From contig NZ_SLXA01000010.1 of assembly GCF_004340975.1 (NCBI RefSeq), forward strand, positions 1-64,000: 64,000 bases of DNA. Direction: 5' to 3'. Positions 9,440 to 18,621 of the stretch are shown one piece after another. Each line of letters opens with the position of its first letter. Positions within the stretch are counted from its first letter, which is position 1. Made by a program: the position numbers and the translations under genes. The notes under the pieces were generated by a model that did not search any database, was not told the origin of the DNA, and saw only the letters and a program-made list of their open reading frames with translations. The stretch is from Frisingicoccus caecimuris. Its GTDB lineage: Bacteria > Bacillota > Clostridia > Lachnospirales > Lachnospiraceae.

Positions 9440-10633
9440 TTATTTCCCCTCAATCCGGTTGCTCTTCACCACATCTTCAATCAGGCCCCGCAATTTGCGG
9501 ATTACTACATCCCACTGATAGTATCGATTCACATATTTCTGACCGTTTTTCCCCATAGCGATGCATACGTCCTGGTGATGAATCATATAATCGACTGTCG
9601 CACAAAACTCTTTTGTATCCTTATAATATAAACCGCCGTTACTGCGCTGACAGTGGCTTTTCAGCACTTCACAGGCGCCGTTGACCACTACCGGCACGCC
9701 CAGGGAAAAAGCCTCCAGCACGACAATTGACAAACTTTCAAATATTGATGGCAATATCAAAAATTTTGCACCGGAAATGCCATCGAACTTATCCTGATCA
9801 TCCACAAATCCAAGTGAAATGATATCCGGATGTTTCGGAATCTCAATAATATTCTTTCCCATCAAAACCAATTTTAAACTGCCCGGATACGCTTCTTTAT
9901 AAGCAATAAAATCCCTGAACATCTGGTCACAGTTCTTTCCTGTATCAATCCGTCCTACATAGATGATATAGTTTTCTAATCCATATTTATCTCTAAAGCG
10001 CTGGCTTGAAATATCCTCTGGCAAGTCAACGCCGGCCCCTCCGATTCGACATCGAACTTTCCAGTTTTGAAATTTCTTTCGCACTAATATCCGTTCATCA
10101 TTCGTGTTGAAAAACATTGCCTTCGGCTGTTTAAACAGCTTTTTAAATATTTCCATCCGAAGAAAGGGTTCGTCGTGAGCATCCGGCACAAGAATCGCTT
10201 TTTCTTTAACTCCCGGAACACCATTAACCGTTTGATAATACAGATAGGTGAAAAAGATAAAAACCTCATAATCTCTTTTATGGGCTGTTATATATTCGAT
10301 TAATTGCGGCACATAAGGTCCCTGTGCATCCATCCAGTCTTTTTCCTCTACAGCAGGCAGTTGTCCCAACATAAATCGGTTATTTATCTCATTAAATTTA
10401 TCCATGTCTCGTTCAGCTGCCACAGAAAAGCGCCGCACTTTTACACTGTTCAGGATTTCTTCATCCTTAGAGTATTCATCCTTCCAAGTCACATAATCAA
10501 TAGCTTTTGTTGTTAATACTTCTACATCATAAAAATGAGTCAGCCTTTCTGATATCTGGCGACAATGCAGTTCCGCACCACCATTAACTTCCAATCCATA
10601 ACGTTGAACGATACAACAGATCTTCTTACTCAT
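9440..10633 (-). CDS. GT4 glycosyltransferase
   Basis: This 397-residue GT-B enzyme shares its plan with the gene at 7177-8364: CCIVQRYGLEVNGGAELHCR at the start, an insert rich in Asp and Glu around residues 75-110, IIYVGRIDTGKNCDQM opening the donor domain, and LPSIFESLSIVVLEAFSLG as the sugar-nucleotide-binding motif. It is separated by two bases from the next gene downstream and by 11 from the small coiled-coil gene upstream. The ribosome site is AGAGGA. It should transfer a hexose-type sugar with retention of configuration during polymer assembly, as is usual for the family. The exact reaction is unknown. Confidence 0.88.
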   Translation of the reverse strand: MSKKICCIVQRYGLEVNGGAELHCRQISERLTHFYDVEVLTTKAIDYVTWKDEYSKDEEILNSVKVRRFSVAAERDMDKFNEINNRFMLGQLPAVEEKDWMDAQGPYVPQLIEYITAHKRDYEVFIFFTYLYYQTVNGVPGVKEKAILVPDAHDEPFLRMEIFKKLFKQPKAMFFNTNDERILVRKKFQNWKVRCRIGGAGVDLPEDISSQRFRDKYGLENYIIYVGRIDTGKNCDQMFRDFIAYKEAYPGSLKLVLMGKNIIEIPKHPDIISLGFVDDQDKFDGISGAKFLILPSIFESLSIVVLEAFSLGVPVVVNGACEVLKSHCQRSNGGLYYKDTKEFCATVDYMIHHQDVCIAMGKNGQKYVNRYYQWDVVIRKLRGLIEDVVKSNRIEGK

Positions 10634-10644
10634 AAATAGTCCTC

Positions 10645-11097
10645 TTACTTATTCTCTAAAACTTCAATTCTTGTCTGAAGTTCTTCGATAATCTCTTCTT
10701 TTTGAATCAGCGCATCTTCCAGTTCTGCCATATGTACCGCTATCTGGCGTATGCACTGTATCGAATTATAATTAAAATGATTTTGACGATCTCTAAGCGG
10801 CTGCATTTGGAATGCCATCAGTTTCCGCATGACCCGCTTAACAAACACCTTTAGTTTACCTCCCTGTATCGGTTCATAATAAGGAATATTGTGTGCAGCT
10901 CTGGCATATTGAATATATTGATTTAAGTCGTTTTCATCATAAATCATCTCGTCCACTGGAATTCCATTGCGAATCTCTGTACTCGAATCCACTTCATTAA
11001 ATCCCAGAACTTCTTCTGATACACCACGCGCTTCTATATTCTTCCGAATCTCTTCCATGATTTTTTCAACATCTACTGTTTGAATTTTATCACTCAT
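10645..11097 (-). CDS. Small coiled-coil protein linked to the polysaccharide methyltransferase
   Basis: The 150-residue protein has three visible parts: an acidic N-terminal helix (VEKIMEEIRKNIEARG), a basic amphipathic stretch at about residues 86-110 (KVFVKRVMRKLMAFQMQPL) with a following QNHFNYNS, and a C-terminal coiled coil (MAELEDALIQKEEIIEELQT). The K/R-rich segment followed by Q-x2-FN resembles a region I have seen upstream of methyltransferase or glycosyltransferase domains in other polysaccharide loci; this is from memory. It has no catalytic motif. It lies 18 bases after the methyltransferase gene, whose N-terminus is also a coiled coil, so the two may bind each other and attach the complex to the membrane. 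That function is inferred. Confidence 0.6.
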   Translation of the reverse strand: MSDKIQTVDVEKIMEEIRKNIEARGVSEEVLGFNEVDSSTEIRNGIPVDEMIYDENDLNQYIQYARAAHNIPYYEPIQGGKLKVFVKRVMRKLMAFQMQPLRDRQNHFNYNSIQCIRQIAVHMAELEDALIQKEEIIEELQTRIEVLENK

Positions 11098-11115
11098 TCT
11101 TCGTAATCCTTTCTG

Positions 11116-12204
11116 CTATCTTCTTCCAATAATCGCATAATCCTGACTTCCAAATAGGGTTTCGCTGACCTCTTTCATGCTTTTGTTAAAAGCATCCAGA
11201 TTTTCTACTCCACCCACTTTAAGTTCAGGTATCTCCACTGGATATCTGCTGGATTCTGTAAATAAAATTTTAACATCCTTAAATCCAACTTTATGCATAA
11301 AATATTCCATCGTCAACGGGTGTACTGGCTTGTTGTGCGACGGGTCCATGTAAAATGCATGGGTATAAATCGCTAATGACATCGGATTCGGAGTCTCCAT
11401 AATAATATATGCGCCCTCCTCCAGTTTCTGATATGCCAGTTCGCACAGTTCTACAATCTGATTAAATTTCAAATGCTCAATTAGCTGTCCGGCAAAAATA
11501 CCGCCGACTTTGTCCTGATTTCTCAAATAGACCAGCGCGTCATCCTCTGCCACGTTCAGTCCTTTCATTTTACAATATTCCGCAAATTCTGTATAGCATT
11601 CAACACCAATTGCATTTATCTGGCATTCTTTAAGAAGTTCCAAGAATTCTCCGCGGCCGCATCCCAGGTCAAGCACATTCGTTCTTCCTTTAAAATATGG
11701 AATATATTGTTTCTGAACTGATTTAATAGCTTCTCTGGAACCCCGAAAATGATTTTCAAAATCAAAATAATCCACACAGTCATATTCATTGTCGACAGGC
11801 ATCATCTGCGGCGTCATAGCTTTTTCTCTTGTCAACGGCGCCTCCTCTTCCGTCGCTCTGCTCAGTTTTTTGAATTTCACTTCCTGCATATCCAAACGGC
11901 CAGCCAGGTTCTCAAACATTTCATCAAAACGATTAATGCGAATATTATTGTTCCGAATATTCTCCTCCAGAGACGGATTGGTTTCTTTTCGTACTTTCAT
12001 GTACTCATATGCTTCTGCCAAAGCAATCTGTGCGCCACGGAGCGCTGCTTTTTCCTGATTCAACTCCGACGTCAATTGCTCAATCGTTCTCTTCAAACCT
12101 TCTGTTTCATTTTTCAGCTCATCATATCGAGCGTTCTGTCCCAATATATATTTGCGCCCGGCTTTTTCAAATATACGCTCAATACAGCTCAGCTTTTCCC
12201 CCAT
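11116..12204 (-). CDS. SAM-dependent methyltransferase with N-terminal coiled coil
   Basis: This 362-residue protein has a long predicted coiled coil over roughly residues 25-115 and then a class I methyltransferase domain. Motif I is VLDLGCGRGEFLELL at about residues 177-191, followed by FAGQLIEHL and ETPNPMSLAIY. Its C-terminal part (HNKPVHPLTMEYFMHKVGF) matches small-molecule and sugar methyltransferases. The start is ATG 12204: GGGAGG lies seven bases upstream, and only two bases separate it from the ABC ATPase stop; the longer frame from 12219 would start inside the ribosome site. Next to a Wzt-like ATPase with a C-terminal domain, it may methylate the growing chain end and stop extension, as WbdD does in E. 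coli O9a. That role is inferred. Confidence 0.8.
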   Translation of the reverse strand: MGEKLSCIERIFEKAGRKYILGQNARYDELKNETEGLKRTIEQLTSELNQEKAALRGAQIALAEAYEYMKVRKETNPSLEENIRNNNIRINRFDEMFENLAGRLDMQEVKFKKLSRATEEEAPLTREKAMTPQMMPVDNEYDCVDYFDFENHFRGSREAIKSVQKQYIPYFKGRTNVLDLGCGRGEFLELLKECQINAIGVECYTEFAEYCKMKGLNVAEDDALVYLRNQDKVGGIFAGQLIEHLKFNQIVELCELAYQKLEEGAYIIMETPNPMSLAIYTHAFYMDPSHNKPVHPLTMEYFMHKVGFKDVKILFTESSRYPVEIPELKVGGVENLDAFNKSMKEVSETLFGSQDYAIIGRR

Positions 12205-12206
12205 CA

Positions 12207-13457
12207 CTATACCTCCCATTGGTGTTCCATTCGAAAAACACCGACATCTGTCAATGATGAATAAACTTCAAAACTATATGCCTGCCGGAAATAATCCACC
12301 GGTGTCGCCATATCTGATTCAATAGCCACATCTAATGTATATTTTCCAGGAAGCAGCGACAACTTTTCAATATTAACAACAACTTCTCCGTCTTTATCCA
12401 GATCGAATCGCTTAAACTGCTCAATCCGTGTATTTGTGCCATAGCATTGTACGCCGTCATCTCGAAAAATCCCAATTCCAAAGACAGCGTCTTGAACCTT
12501 CTGTTTCACTTTGTAATTCATGCGAATTTTCACAGATTCTTCTGTCGCAAAAACCCTTTGCCTGTCACTTTGTTTTCCGCTCATACACACTTCGCGGAAT
12601 CTGGCTCTGCCATTTCCCCAACGCTTTTTCTCTTCTGCCTCTGCCCTGGTCTCTATTTCTTCCGCCACCATTGTTTTCGCTTCATCCTTTTTCTGAGACT
12701 GTTCGGCAATCTCCTGCCGTTTCTGCCCCATAAAGTCCAAATAATCCTTATCAATTTCTCTTGGATTGCCCTCGGCCTTTATTTTCCCCTCATGAATCCA
12801 AATGCTGCGGTCACAAATCTGTTCAATCTGCCCCATAGAGTGAGACACAATGACAATTGTCGTTCCCTGCGCTTTTATCTCACGAAGTTTATTGAAACAC
12901 TTTGCCTGAAAATTGACATCCCCAACTGCAAGGATTTCATCAATCAGGAGAATATCCGCATTCACATTGATTGCAACAGAAAAGGCCAGACGCATATACA
13001 TTCCAGACGAATAAGTGCGCACCGGATTATCCAAAAATGGCTCCATTTCAGAAAATTCAATAATATCATCCAGTCGTTCGTCAATTTCTTTTTTGGTCAG
13101 TCCAAAAATAGACGCATTTGTATAAATATTTTCTCTTCCGCTCATATCCGGATGGAAGCCCGCCCCCAATTCAATCAGGCTGGAAACTCTGCCTTTAAGT
13201 TCAATACTCCCTGAATCCGGATACATAATTCTCGTAAGCAATTTTAAAGTCGTACTTTTACCGCATCCATTATGTCCAATGAGTCCAATGGCTTCCCCCT
13301 GCTTTACCTCAAAACTGACGTCATCCAAAACCCATCGTTCTTCATAACGATTTCTGTTTCGGAATAATATCCGCTCTTTGAGCTGACTTCCTTTATCAAA
13401 ATATACCTTAAATTTCTTTTTTACATTTTTAACTTCTATTGCATTTCCCGGCTTCAT
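12207..13457 (-). CDS. Polysaccharide ABC exporter ATPase, Wzt/TagH-like, with C-terminal domain
   Basis: The 416-residue protein has a nucleotide-binding domain in residues 1-240: Walker A GHNGCGKST (61-69), the signature YSSGMYMRLAF, Walker B ILLIDEILAVGD, and the H-loop IVSHSM. After a charged linker (about 240-280) comes a beta-rich domain that corresponds in position to the carbohydrate-binding domain of Wzt, which recognises the finished chain end before export. The ATG follows the permease stop directly (TAAATG), so the two are coupled and should form a two-plus-two exporter in the membrane. The methyltransferase gene begins two bases downstream. Its length and extra domain favour a Wzt-type polysaccharide exporter over a drug transporter. 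Confidence 0.9.
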   Translation of the reverse strand: MKPGNAIEVKNVKKKFKVYFDKGSQLKERILFRNRNRYEERWVLDDVSFEVKQGEAIGLIGHNGCGKSTTLKLLTRIMYPDSGSIELKGRVSSLIELGAGFHPDMSGRENIYTNASIFGLTKKEIDERLDDIIEFSEMEPFLDNPVRTYSSGMYMRLAFSVAINVNADILLIDEILAVGDVNFQAKCFNKLREIKAQGTTIVIVSHSMGQIEQICDRSIWIHEGKIKAEGNPREIDKDYLDFMGQKRQEIAEQSQKKDEAKTMVAEEIETRAEAEEKKRWGNGRARFREVCMSGKQSDRQRVFATEESVKIRMNYKVKQKVQDAVFGIGIFRDDGVQCYGTNTRIEQFKRFDLDKDGEVVVNIEKLSLLPGKYTLDVAIESDMATPVDYFRQAYSFEVYSSLTDVGVFRMEHQWEV

Positions 13458-14234
13458 TTATAATTCCTCCGCGAATCCTCTCTGTAATTTCTGGAACACA
13501 ACACACCCGACAATAAGTACAATACATCCTAAAACAAATCCACTGGTCAACGTACGGATATGCGGCACCTGTTTACTATAGAGAACATCCCTGTATGCCA
13601 CAATGACAGGGGTCATTGGATTCAAATTCATAAAAGGTCTTAAATTTTCCGGCACCATATCAATTGAATAAACAACCGGCGTAAAATACATCCATGCCAT
13701 CGTCACGATTCCCAGAATATACTCCAAATCTCTGAAATATACTGTCAATGCCGAAGTCAGCATCGCTCCGCCAAGACACATGATATACTCCACAACCATG
13801 ATGACAGGCAGATAACATATCGCTATCGGATTTATACCACCCCCGGTCACAATAACCACCGCAAAAATAACGATAAAGCAGAGAAGCATATTCACAAAAT
13901 TACTTGTCACATAAGCAATGGGCATAACTTCCCTCGGGAAATATATTTTCTTTACCATATCTTTCTGATTAATGATGCTTGCCGCCCCACCCGTCAAAGA
14001 GCCGCTGAAGAACAGCCATGGAATTAATCCAACAAACAGGTACAAGTAGAACTTGTCTATATTATTCGGCATAACGATAGAAAACACAAATGTATAAACA
14101 CATAACTGCAATAAGGGATTAATAAAAGTCCACAAAAATCCCAATGCTGAGCCCTTATACCTTCCCCGCAGTTCTTTCCGCACTAAACTGAAAATCATCT
14201 GGCGATAATCATATATTTCTCTCAAATGCTTCAT
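13458..14234 (-). CDS. Polysaccharide ABC exporter permease, Wzm/TagG-like
   Basis: This 258-residue ABC-2 type permease has six hydrophobic helices. It begins with the cytoplasmic YDYRQMIFSLVRKELRGRYK and continues KGSALGFLWTFINPLLQL, a segment highly characteristic of Wzm, RfbA and TagG permeases. Later come the GLIPWLFFSGSL and YFRDLEYILGIVTMAWMYFT segments of the same family. It pairs with the ATPase at 12207-13457, whose start codon abuts its stop. Its own start lies 26 bases inside the end of the GT4 gene at 14209-15486. It should form the membrane channel that moves a lipid-linked polysaccharide across the cytoplasmic membrane. Confidence 0.92.
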   Translation of the reverse strand: MKHLREIYDYRQMIFSLVRKELRGRYKGSALGFLWTFINPLLQLCVYTFVFSIVMPNNIDKFYLYLFVGLIPWLFFSGSLTGGAASIINQKDMVKKIYFPREVMPIAYVTSNFVNMLLCFIVIFAVVIVTGGGINPIAICYLPVIMVVEYIMCLGGAMLTSALTVYFRDLEYILGIVTMAWMYFTPVVYSIDMVPENLRPFMNLNPMTPVIVAYRDVLYSKQVPHIRTLTSGFVLGCIVLIVGCVVFQKLQRGFAEEL

Positions 14235-15486
14235 AAATCTCTCCTACCCGTTTCTCTAATGCGCTAACTGCATTTTCCATACTTAGCTTTTTTATTATAT
14301 ATTCATGGGCTTTTTTCTTTAAATATTCATAATATGCTGGTTCCTTATACAATTTCCGCATATAACGCGCTGCCTGTTCCACATTCGGATCTGCCCAAAC
14401 GCTTCCCTTTTTATATGGCGGACTGTCCTTCTCCAGGGTTATAAATTTACAATCAACCATGCATGCCACATCTGAATTCATAAATTCAGTATTTGAAGAC
14501 CAATTAGTCGCAATGACAGGGGTTCCGACAATCATTGCTTCCGCCATAACCAAACCAAACCCTTCTGCCCGATGAAGCGACACAAAAACATTCACCAGTT
14601 TAATTAGAGAATTCACTTCAACTTTCGATAATGTTTCTGTGATAAAATAAACATTGGTACATCCCTTAAGCATATGATTCAGCCGCTCTATATCCCGTGT
14701 TTTTGCATTGTTAATCTTAATAACTATTCCCACATCCGCATTGTTTTTAAAGGCTTTTCTAAACGCACGAATAGCTCCCGTCGGATTTTTTCTCTCTATA
14801 GTGCTATTCGAATCATACATTACCAAAAAAAGAAATTTATCCTCCGGAAGCTCAAAATATTTCCGGCTCAGCGCCTCGTCTACCGGCGCCTCCACGCAAT
14901 AAGGCATCGTATAAACCGGTAAATCGGTAATTCTTCTTAAATTATTACTGATAAATTCAGACGGCGTCCAAATCTCATCAAGCATAGGAAAAAATTTCTT
15001 CCAATGCTCCGGAATCTCTTCCAGCTCCCATAACCAGAACGCAATATTATAACGACCATTCCAACGTTCTGCCTCCATCCGGGTATACATAAGCATCATC
15101 TCATCCGGATTAATATGAATTAAATTAATATTATACGGAAACGCTTCAGAAATCATATCATCCATCGAATGATCTTCTGCCTTCAAAAGCTTACTGCCAA
15201 GTTGAAAATCATAAAGAGAATAGGGTATATTTCCCGCCTTCAGTTCATTAGCCAAAAGACGGCAACTCTGCCCCAAACCCATTTCCGCGCGCACTAACCC
15301 AATTAAATTAATACCGTCAGAAAACTTATGTCTGTCAAACGGTTCTCGTCCGCTGTTTACCATCTGATTATAATTTCTTTCCACAAAAATTTGTTTTATC
15401 TTCTGCAATAATTTCTTCGGAAATATCTTCTTCAATATGGGTTTCAATGTTTCTGACACCCTTAATATTCCTTGATTAACATTCAT
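14209..15486 (-). CDS. GT4 glycosyltransferase
   Basis: This is a 425-residue GT-B enzyme. After a basic N-terminal extension of about 55 residues it has INLIGLVRAEMGLGQSCRLL, the usual first strand and acceptor loop. The donor domain carries LVMYDSNSTIERKNPTGAI and the nucleotide-sugar motif VSLHRAEGFGLVMAEAMIVG. The N-terminal extension (LKKIFPKKLLQKIKQIFV) is amphipathic and could hold the enzyme at the membrane. The end of the gene overlaps the start of the exporter permease by 26 bases, tying its expression to the exporter. The ribosome site is GGGGATGATG. The sugar transferred is unknown. Confidence 0.86.
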   Translation of the reverse strand: MNVNQGILRVSETLKPILKKIFPKKLLQKIKQIFVERNYNQMVNSGREPFDRHKFSDGINLIGLVRAEMGLGQSCRLLANELKAGNIPYSLYDFQLGSKLLKAEDHSMDDMISEAFPYNINLIHINPDEMMLMYTRMEAERWNGRYNIAFWLWELEEIPEHWKKFFPMLDEIWTPSEFISNNLRRITDLPVYTMPYCVEAPVDEALSRKYFELPEDKFLFLVMYDSNSTIERKNPTGAIRAFRKAFKNNADVGIVIKINNAKTRDIERLNHMLKGCTNVYFITETLSKVEVNSLIKLVNVFVSLHRAEGFGLVMAEAMIVGTPVIATNWSSNTEFMNSDVACMVDCKFITLEKDSPPYKKGSVWADPNVEQAARYMRKLYKEPAYYEYLKKKAHEYIIKKLSMENAVSALEKRVGEIYEAFERNI

Positions 15487-15491
15487 CTACA

Positions 15492-16430
15492 TCATCCCCA
15501 GATTACCTGCATTATTTTTCGGCTCACACCTTTTTTCCAGAGACCATGTCGAAAAAAGCAAAGAATCCGAATTATTTTATTTTCTTCATATAAATGCGCA
15601 TACTTATTTAATAATTTTATCACTTTCTTATTCTTTATACAAGATACATATAGTTGGACAAAATAACCAGCCTGATTACATGAATCTCTCATATCCTGAC
15701 GAAATTTGTTTTTACCTCGTAAAAGCCGATGCCACATATAGGAAATGCTACGTGCATTCTGGGCCCCTACAGAATTATTGCCATGCTGTCGGTAATCAAT
15801 CGTTGCTTTATTTAAATAACTCATTTTCCCAAAAACAAGAGCGATTAATGCCAGCCAATGATCATGCATAACAATCAATTCCACATCCGTAACTTGAGCC
15901 ACATACTCCTTTAATGCCTTATTAATCATAACTGTGCATCCTGTTACCTGATTTTGTATAAGTTCTCTATTCAATTTGCCGCCTGTCTCTAAATTCATAT
16001 ATTTATGAAATCCCGGATTCAGCTCGGATAGCTGTTCGTCAACAACACGTAAATCCGTATGCACCAACAAAGGAATTTCATTTCCATATCTTTTCTCCAT
16101 CTGTCGCATGCGATAAAATGTTCTGGCCACTTTATCCTGATGCCATACATCATCCTGATCACAACACATCATATAATCTCCTGTGCTTGCTTGTATAAGA
16201 CCAATAAAATTTGCCTTTGCGCTGCCGCTCGCCGGATTATTCTTTTTAATAATCACCTTTTCTTTTCCAAGTCTCTTCTGAAAATTCTCTAAAATTTCCC
16301 GGCTCCCGTCCGAAGAAGCATCGTCATGAACGATCAAACGCCAATCCGTCCACGTCTGACTTTCAATAGATGCCAGCTGTTCCTTCAGATAATGTTCTCC
16401 ATTATAAGTTGCCATCAATATATCTATCAT
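15492..16430 (-). CDS. GT2 glycosyltransferase, rhamnosyltransferase-like
   Basis: This GT2 enzyme has about 312 residues. It starts with IDILMATYNGEHYLKEQLAS and has VHDDASSDGS and CCDQDDVWHQDK, in which the DQDD is the metal- and nucleotide-binding aspartate cluster. Downstream come TGCTVMINKAL and MHDHWLALIALVFG, typical of alpha-rhamnosyl- and glucosyltransferases of surface polysaccharide loci. The longest frame begins with TTG at 16433, but ATG at 16430 gives the same family start; the ribosome site is weak (GGAAATGAG), so translation may depend on coupling to the gene ending 10 bases upstream. A rhamnose donor pathway is not in this window, so substrate naming would be speculative. Confidence 0.85.
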   Translation of the reverse strand: MIDILMATYNGEHYLKEQLASIESQTWTDWRLIVHDDASSDGSREILENFQKRLGKEKVIIKKNNPASGSAKANFIGLIQASTGDYMMCCDQDDVWHQDKVARTFYRMRQMEKRYGNEIPLLVHTDLRVVDEQLSELNPGFHKYMNLETGGKLNRELIQNQVTGCTVMINKALKEYVAQVTDVELIVMHDHWLALIALVFGKMSYLNKATIDYRQHGNNSVGAQNARSISYMWHRLLRGKNKFRQDMRDSCNQAGYFVQLYVSCIKNKKVIKLLNKYAHLYEENKIIRILCFFRHGLWKKGVSRKIMQVIWG

Positions 16431-16440
16431 CAATTTACAC

Positions 16441-17193
16441 TCATTTCCATTTCCAAAAGTATTTAAGCATAGATATCAAAAATATCTTTATTCCTCTAAA
16501 ACTACGGGTATTATCTCGTTTCCATGCGTGATATACAAATGCGTTTGGATAGAAAACGATAGCACTCTTTTTCCGCACTCTCCGTGATAAATCCGCGTCT
16601 TCAAAATACATAAAAAATTGCTCGTCAAATCCATTTACTTTTCTGAACATATCTGTCCGTATCATAAAAAAACAACCAGTGCTGGACAGGATGCGAGTCG
16701 GTTTGTTAAAAACTTCATCCGCCCGGGTATATTCATCTCTGAAAAAATAAAATGGACGAAATTTGCTTAAAATAACATAAGAAAATTTAGGATCTCTCTT
16801 GGGAAGAAATTGTTCACTTCCGTCGGCATTCCTTATTTTCGGAGTAACAATTCCAACTTCCGGATAGCGACACATAAATGCTGTTAATTTAGAGACAACT
16901 TCCGGAGTGAACTGAATATCCGGGTTGACCACCATATGAAACTCAGAAGATATTCTTTTTAATATTTCATTATGCCCACGCCCAAACCCCAGATTTTCCG
17001 AGCTTTCAATCAGATGAACTCGCGGAAAATATTTTCGAATAACAGACACCGTATTATCACTAGAATGATTATCCAGCACATATATTTCTACATTCATCCC
17101 TTTTGTCGTTTCAATAAGAGAATTCAGGCAGGAAATAATTTCCGACACATTATTGTAGGTCACAATGCCTGCACTCACTTGCCCTTTTATCAT
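16441..17193 (-). CDS. GT2 glycosyltransferase, WbbL-like
   Basis: This is a 250-residue GT2 enzyme with the motifs AGIVTYNNVSEIISCLNSL, VLDNHSSDNT, NLGFGRGHNEIL and VVNPDIQF, the last being the metal site, followed by MYFEDADLSRRVRKK, the ExDxxxR-type catalytic region. This combination is that of WbbL and related alpha-L-rhamnosyltransferases, which often add the first or second sugar after the initiating transferase. It is the gene directly after the polyprenyl-phosphate sugar transferase (three-base gap), which agrees with an early step in assembly. The soluble domain should act at the inner membrane face. The rhamnose specificity is a family tendency, not proven. Confidence 0.87.
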   Translation of the reverse strand: MIKGQVSAGIVTYNNVSEIISCLNSLIETTKGMNVEIYVLDNHSSDNTVSVIRKYFPRVHLIESSENLGFGRGHNEILKRISSEFHMVVNPDIQFTPEVVSKLTAFMCRYPEVGIVTPKIRNADGSEQFLPKRDPKFSYVILSKFRPFYFFRDEYTRADEVFNKPTRILSSTGCFFMIRTDMFRKVNGFDEQFFMYFEDADLSRRVRKKSAIVFYPNAFVYHAWKRDNTRSFRGIKIFLISMLKYFWKWK

Positions 17194-17196
17194 ATC

Positions 17197-18600
17197 CTAT
17201 TCCTCTCTTTGCCCCCAGTTTGCCTCCAGGAAATCAGAAAACTTTTCCAAATGCTCATAACGTTCGCTATCAAATGCCTCTGTGCTATCCGGTTTAAAAA
17301 ATACAATCAACGTTTGTAAAATTAATTTTATGTCCTTCAAAATACTATAATTTTCAATGTACATTAAATCCAAAATTAGTTTGTATTTTGGCGTCGTATT
17401 GTACTTTCCTGCGATTTGTGCATATCCTGTAAGCCCCGCCTTTACACGAAGTCTGTAAGCGAACTCTGGATACTCTTCCGTATATAAATATACATTTTCC
17501 AACATTTCCGGCCTTGGTCCAACAAGACTCATGTCCCCAAAAAGAATGTTAAGAAACTGAGGAAATTCATCTAAACGATATCTTCTTAATATTTTCCCAA
17601 CCGCCGTCACTCGATCATCGTCAGCAATTGCTGAATAATTCGTAACATTTTCTTTCATCGTGCGGAATTTATATACCTCAAAGACTTTACCGTTTTTTGT
17701 AGCACGTTTTTGTTTAAAAAAAACTTTACCTCCATCATTTAACTTAATGGCTATCCCACAAATCAGCCATACAGGTGATGTAATAACGATAGCTGTCAAA
17801 GAAAAAACAATATCCACACACCGCTTCATAAAACGCTGTTCTATAGATAATTCCTTTACCGGAAGATTAATTAATGAAATATCATCCAAAATAGTGTGTT
17901 TTGAATTTATCTCCACAATATCTGCAATCTCAGGACTGAAATAGATATTCCTCATATTTCGGTAACAATATTCAACTAATTCCGTACGTTCTTTTACCGG
18001 AACATCATATAGAAATATGGTTTCACACCGCAGCACAGCATCATATAAATCATTTGCCCGGTAATCCTTCACCTCGCATATTTTATACTGTTTTCGGAAG
18101 ACGTCAATGGCATGGCTAATCTGCATAAAAGATTCGGCAGATGATGTCACAACACAACACTTTTCAGGTTCATAAATGGAAAAATACAACCCGTTTCCAC
18201 CATAAGTAAAAACCACTATGGATACCATCTGAACTAAAACGACAATGCAAAACAGCCCTATGCTCTCAAATTCAAATTTTGTGTTATTGGCAACATTCGT
18301 ATTCATAATCGACAATTCCACATAGGTGACGATATCTGTAATGATAGTAGCCAAACCAATAGATGAAACAATCGGTTTGCTCTTCCTCTTTCCAATGTCA
18401 TAACGCCCATACGCCGCCGTCATTCCCAAACCAGAAACAACAAACGTCAGCATAGTAATTGCGGCAGTTCGCGACGGACGAAGTAATTGAGGATTGTCAA
18501 TACCTAAAATTCCAAAAAAGCTTAAAAAAAGTGTAACATACAGACAAGTTTTCAATGCAAACACCATTGTCCGCTCCAATTTTCGAATAAGCTTTTTCAT
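17197..18600 (-). CDS. Polyprenyl-phosphate sugar-1-phosphate transferase (initiating enzyme)
   Basis: This enzyme of about 467 residues starts polysaccharide synthesis by moving a sugar-1-phosphate from a nucleotide sugar to undecaprenyl phosphate. Four hydrophobic helices lie in residues 15-135, then a Rossmann-like middle domain, then the bacterial sugar transferase domain from about residue 258: KRCVDIVFSL, KQKRATKNGKVFEVYKFRTM, RRYRLDEFPQFLNIL, SLVGPRPE and KAGLTGYAQI. This is the WbaP/CpsE plan. The longest frame starts GTG at 18603; ATG 18600 is better placed behind GGGGGA. It follows the lysozyme gene by 21 bases and leads the row of glycosyltransferases. Galactose, glucose or an amino sugar are all possible. 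Confidence 0.92.
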   Translation of the reverse strand: MKKLIRKLERTMVFALKTCLYVTLFLSFFGILGIDNPQLLRPSRTAAITMLTFVVSGLGMTAAYGRYDIGKRKSKPIVSSIGLATIITDIVTYVELSIMNTNVANNTKFEFESIGLFCIVVLVQMVSIVVFTYGGNGLYFSIYEPEKCCVVTSSAESFMQISHAIDVFRKQYKICEVKDYRANDLYDAVLRCETIFLYDVPVKERTELVEYCYRNMRNIYFSPEIADIVEINSKHTILDDISLINLPVKELSIEQRFMKRCVDIVFSLTAIVITSPVWLICGIAIKLNDGGKVFFKQKRATKNGKVFEVYKFRTMKENVTNYSAIADDDRVTAVGKILRRYRLDEFPQFLNILFGDMSLVGPRPEMLENVYLYTEEYPEFAYRLRVKAGLTGYAQIAGKYNTTPKYKLILDLMYIENYSILKDIKLILQTLIVFFKPDSTEAFDSERYEHLEKFSDFLEANWGQREE

Positions 18601-18621
18601 CACTTCATCCCCCGTTAGTTT

